From: a bacterium UBP2_UBA4780
GTDB lineage: Bacteria; Edwardsbacteria; AC1; EtOH8
NCBI GenBank assembly: GCA_002403115.1
Contig: DHHE01000078.1
Location: forward strand, 1 to 5,712
Direction: 5' to 3'
Length of the DNA stretch: 5,712 nucleotides
Position 1 is the stretch's first letter. Each line of letters starts with the position of its first letter. A model generated the notes under the pieces. That model was given only the letters and a program-made list of their open reading frames with translations. It was not told where the DNA came from and did not search any database. The translations under genes were made by a program, and so were the position numbers. Below are positions 5,426 through 5,712 of this stretch, in pieces.

Positions 5426-5712
5426 ATGGACCTGAGCAAGATAGAACCTTTGCAGATGGACGCCCTCCGGGAGATCTCCAACATCGGGGCCGGCCACGCC
5501 GCCACCGCCCTGTCGGAGCTGACCGGACAGAAGGTGATCATCAACATCCCGGTGATCAACGTCTACCCTCTGCAGGACATCTTTAAAAAGGCGGCGGCCC
5601 CCGAAGAGCGGATGGTGGGCATCCAGATCGGGCTGTCGGGAAAGATAACCGGCAAGACCCTGCTGCTGTTCACCGAGGCCGAGGCCCGCTCCTTCGCCGC
5701 CTGCCTGATGGG
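5426..5712 (+). CDS. cheC: CheC-type CheY-P phosphatase (partial, N-terminal 95 residues)
   Basis: The visible 95 residues match the CheC/CheX/FliY family, and CheC best. In chemotaxis CheC dephosphorylates CheY-P, helping adaptation, and often pairs with the receptor deamidase CheD. The first active-site motif of the family, [D/S]-x3-E-x2-N-x22-P, is complete: D12, E16, N19 and P42 within LREISNIGAGHAATALSEL and the strand after it. The rest (MVGIQIGLSGKITGKTLLLF) matches the following beta strands. CheC usually has a second copy of the motif about 100 residues later, which lies beyond the window edge, so whether both sites are intact cannot be seen. GAAGGGA (5412-5418), 7 bases before the ATG, supports this start. 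A repeat lies just upstream. Neighbouring chemotaxis genes may follow outside the window; FliY or CheX is the alternative. Confidence 0.9.
   Translation, partial: MDLSKIEPLQMDALREISNIGAGHAATALSELTGQKVIINIPVINVYPLQDIFKKAAAPEERMVGIQIGLSGKITGKTLLLFTEAEARSFAACLM

Noticed and set aside
1..5712. CRISPR array, toxin-antitoxin or defence system
   Set aside because: No regularly spaced direct repeats and no nuclease, helicase, transposase or toxin-like genes are visible. The genes are housekeeping, chemotaxis and secreted proteins.

Overview
The window holds a short AT-rich segment (about 1-655) joined to a long GC-rich segment (about 890-5712), both coding on the + strand. By hand count, G+C is 22% at 1-60 and 27% at 541-600, against 68% at 961-1020 and 65% at 1861-1920. 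The GC-rich part looks like the chromosome of an uncultivated bacterium: it carries housekeeping genes, CheC and a secreted lipoprotein, and several interspersed repeats at gene borders. I cannot name a phylum from the sequence. The AT-rich part is either a transferred island or a sign of a chimeric assembly.

Layout. 1-135 is the tail of an unrecognised lysine-rich protein. 139-654 is an exported M23-type (LytM-like) peptidase homologue that lacks the HxH active-site motif. 655-889 is an intergenic junction with a perfect 12-bp terminator hairpin (769-805) and a strong promoter (856-883), whose predicted start point falls on the rbfA start codon. Next come rbfA (890-1252), nrnA (1239-2267, DHH phosphoesterase) and a small cysteine-rich ORF (2257-2465) that reads through only with a one-base frame correction. 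These three overlap and probably form one transcript. A 96-bp gap filled by an inverted repeat leads to nadK (2562-3395). A second inverted repeat straddles the start of a 633-residue lipoprotein gene (3442-5343: three Ig-like domains and a beta-propeller). A third repeat copy precedes cheC (5426 to the window edge).

How the genes relate. RbfA matures the 30S subunit. NrnA clears nanoRNA and pAp at the end of RNA decay, so pairing the two is a usual translation/RNA-turnover arrangement, although infB does not lie directly upstream and truB does not follow. NadK supplies NADP. The lipoprotein and CheC belong to surface and chemotaxis functions and have no evident link to the first block.

I see no defence system, CRISPR array, transposase or RNA gene. 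The most interesting material is at the repeat level: a palindromic segment apparently inserted in frame in nrnA, a heptamer repeat that encodes the lipoprotein signal peptide, and related repeats placed just before start codons.
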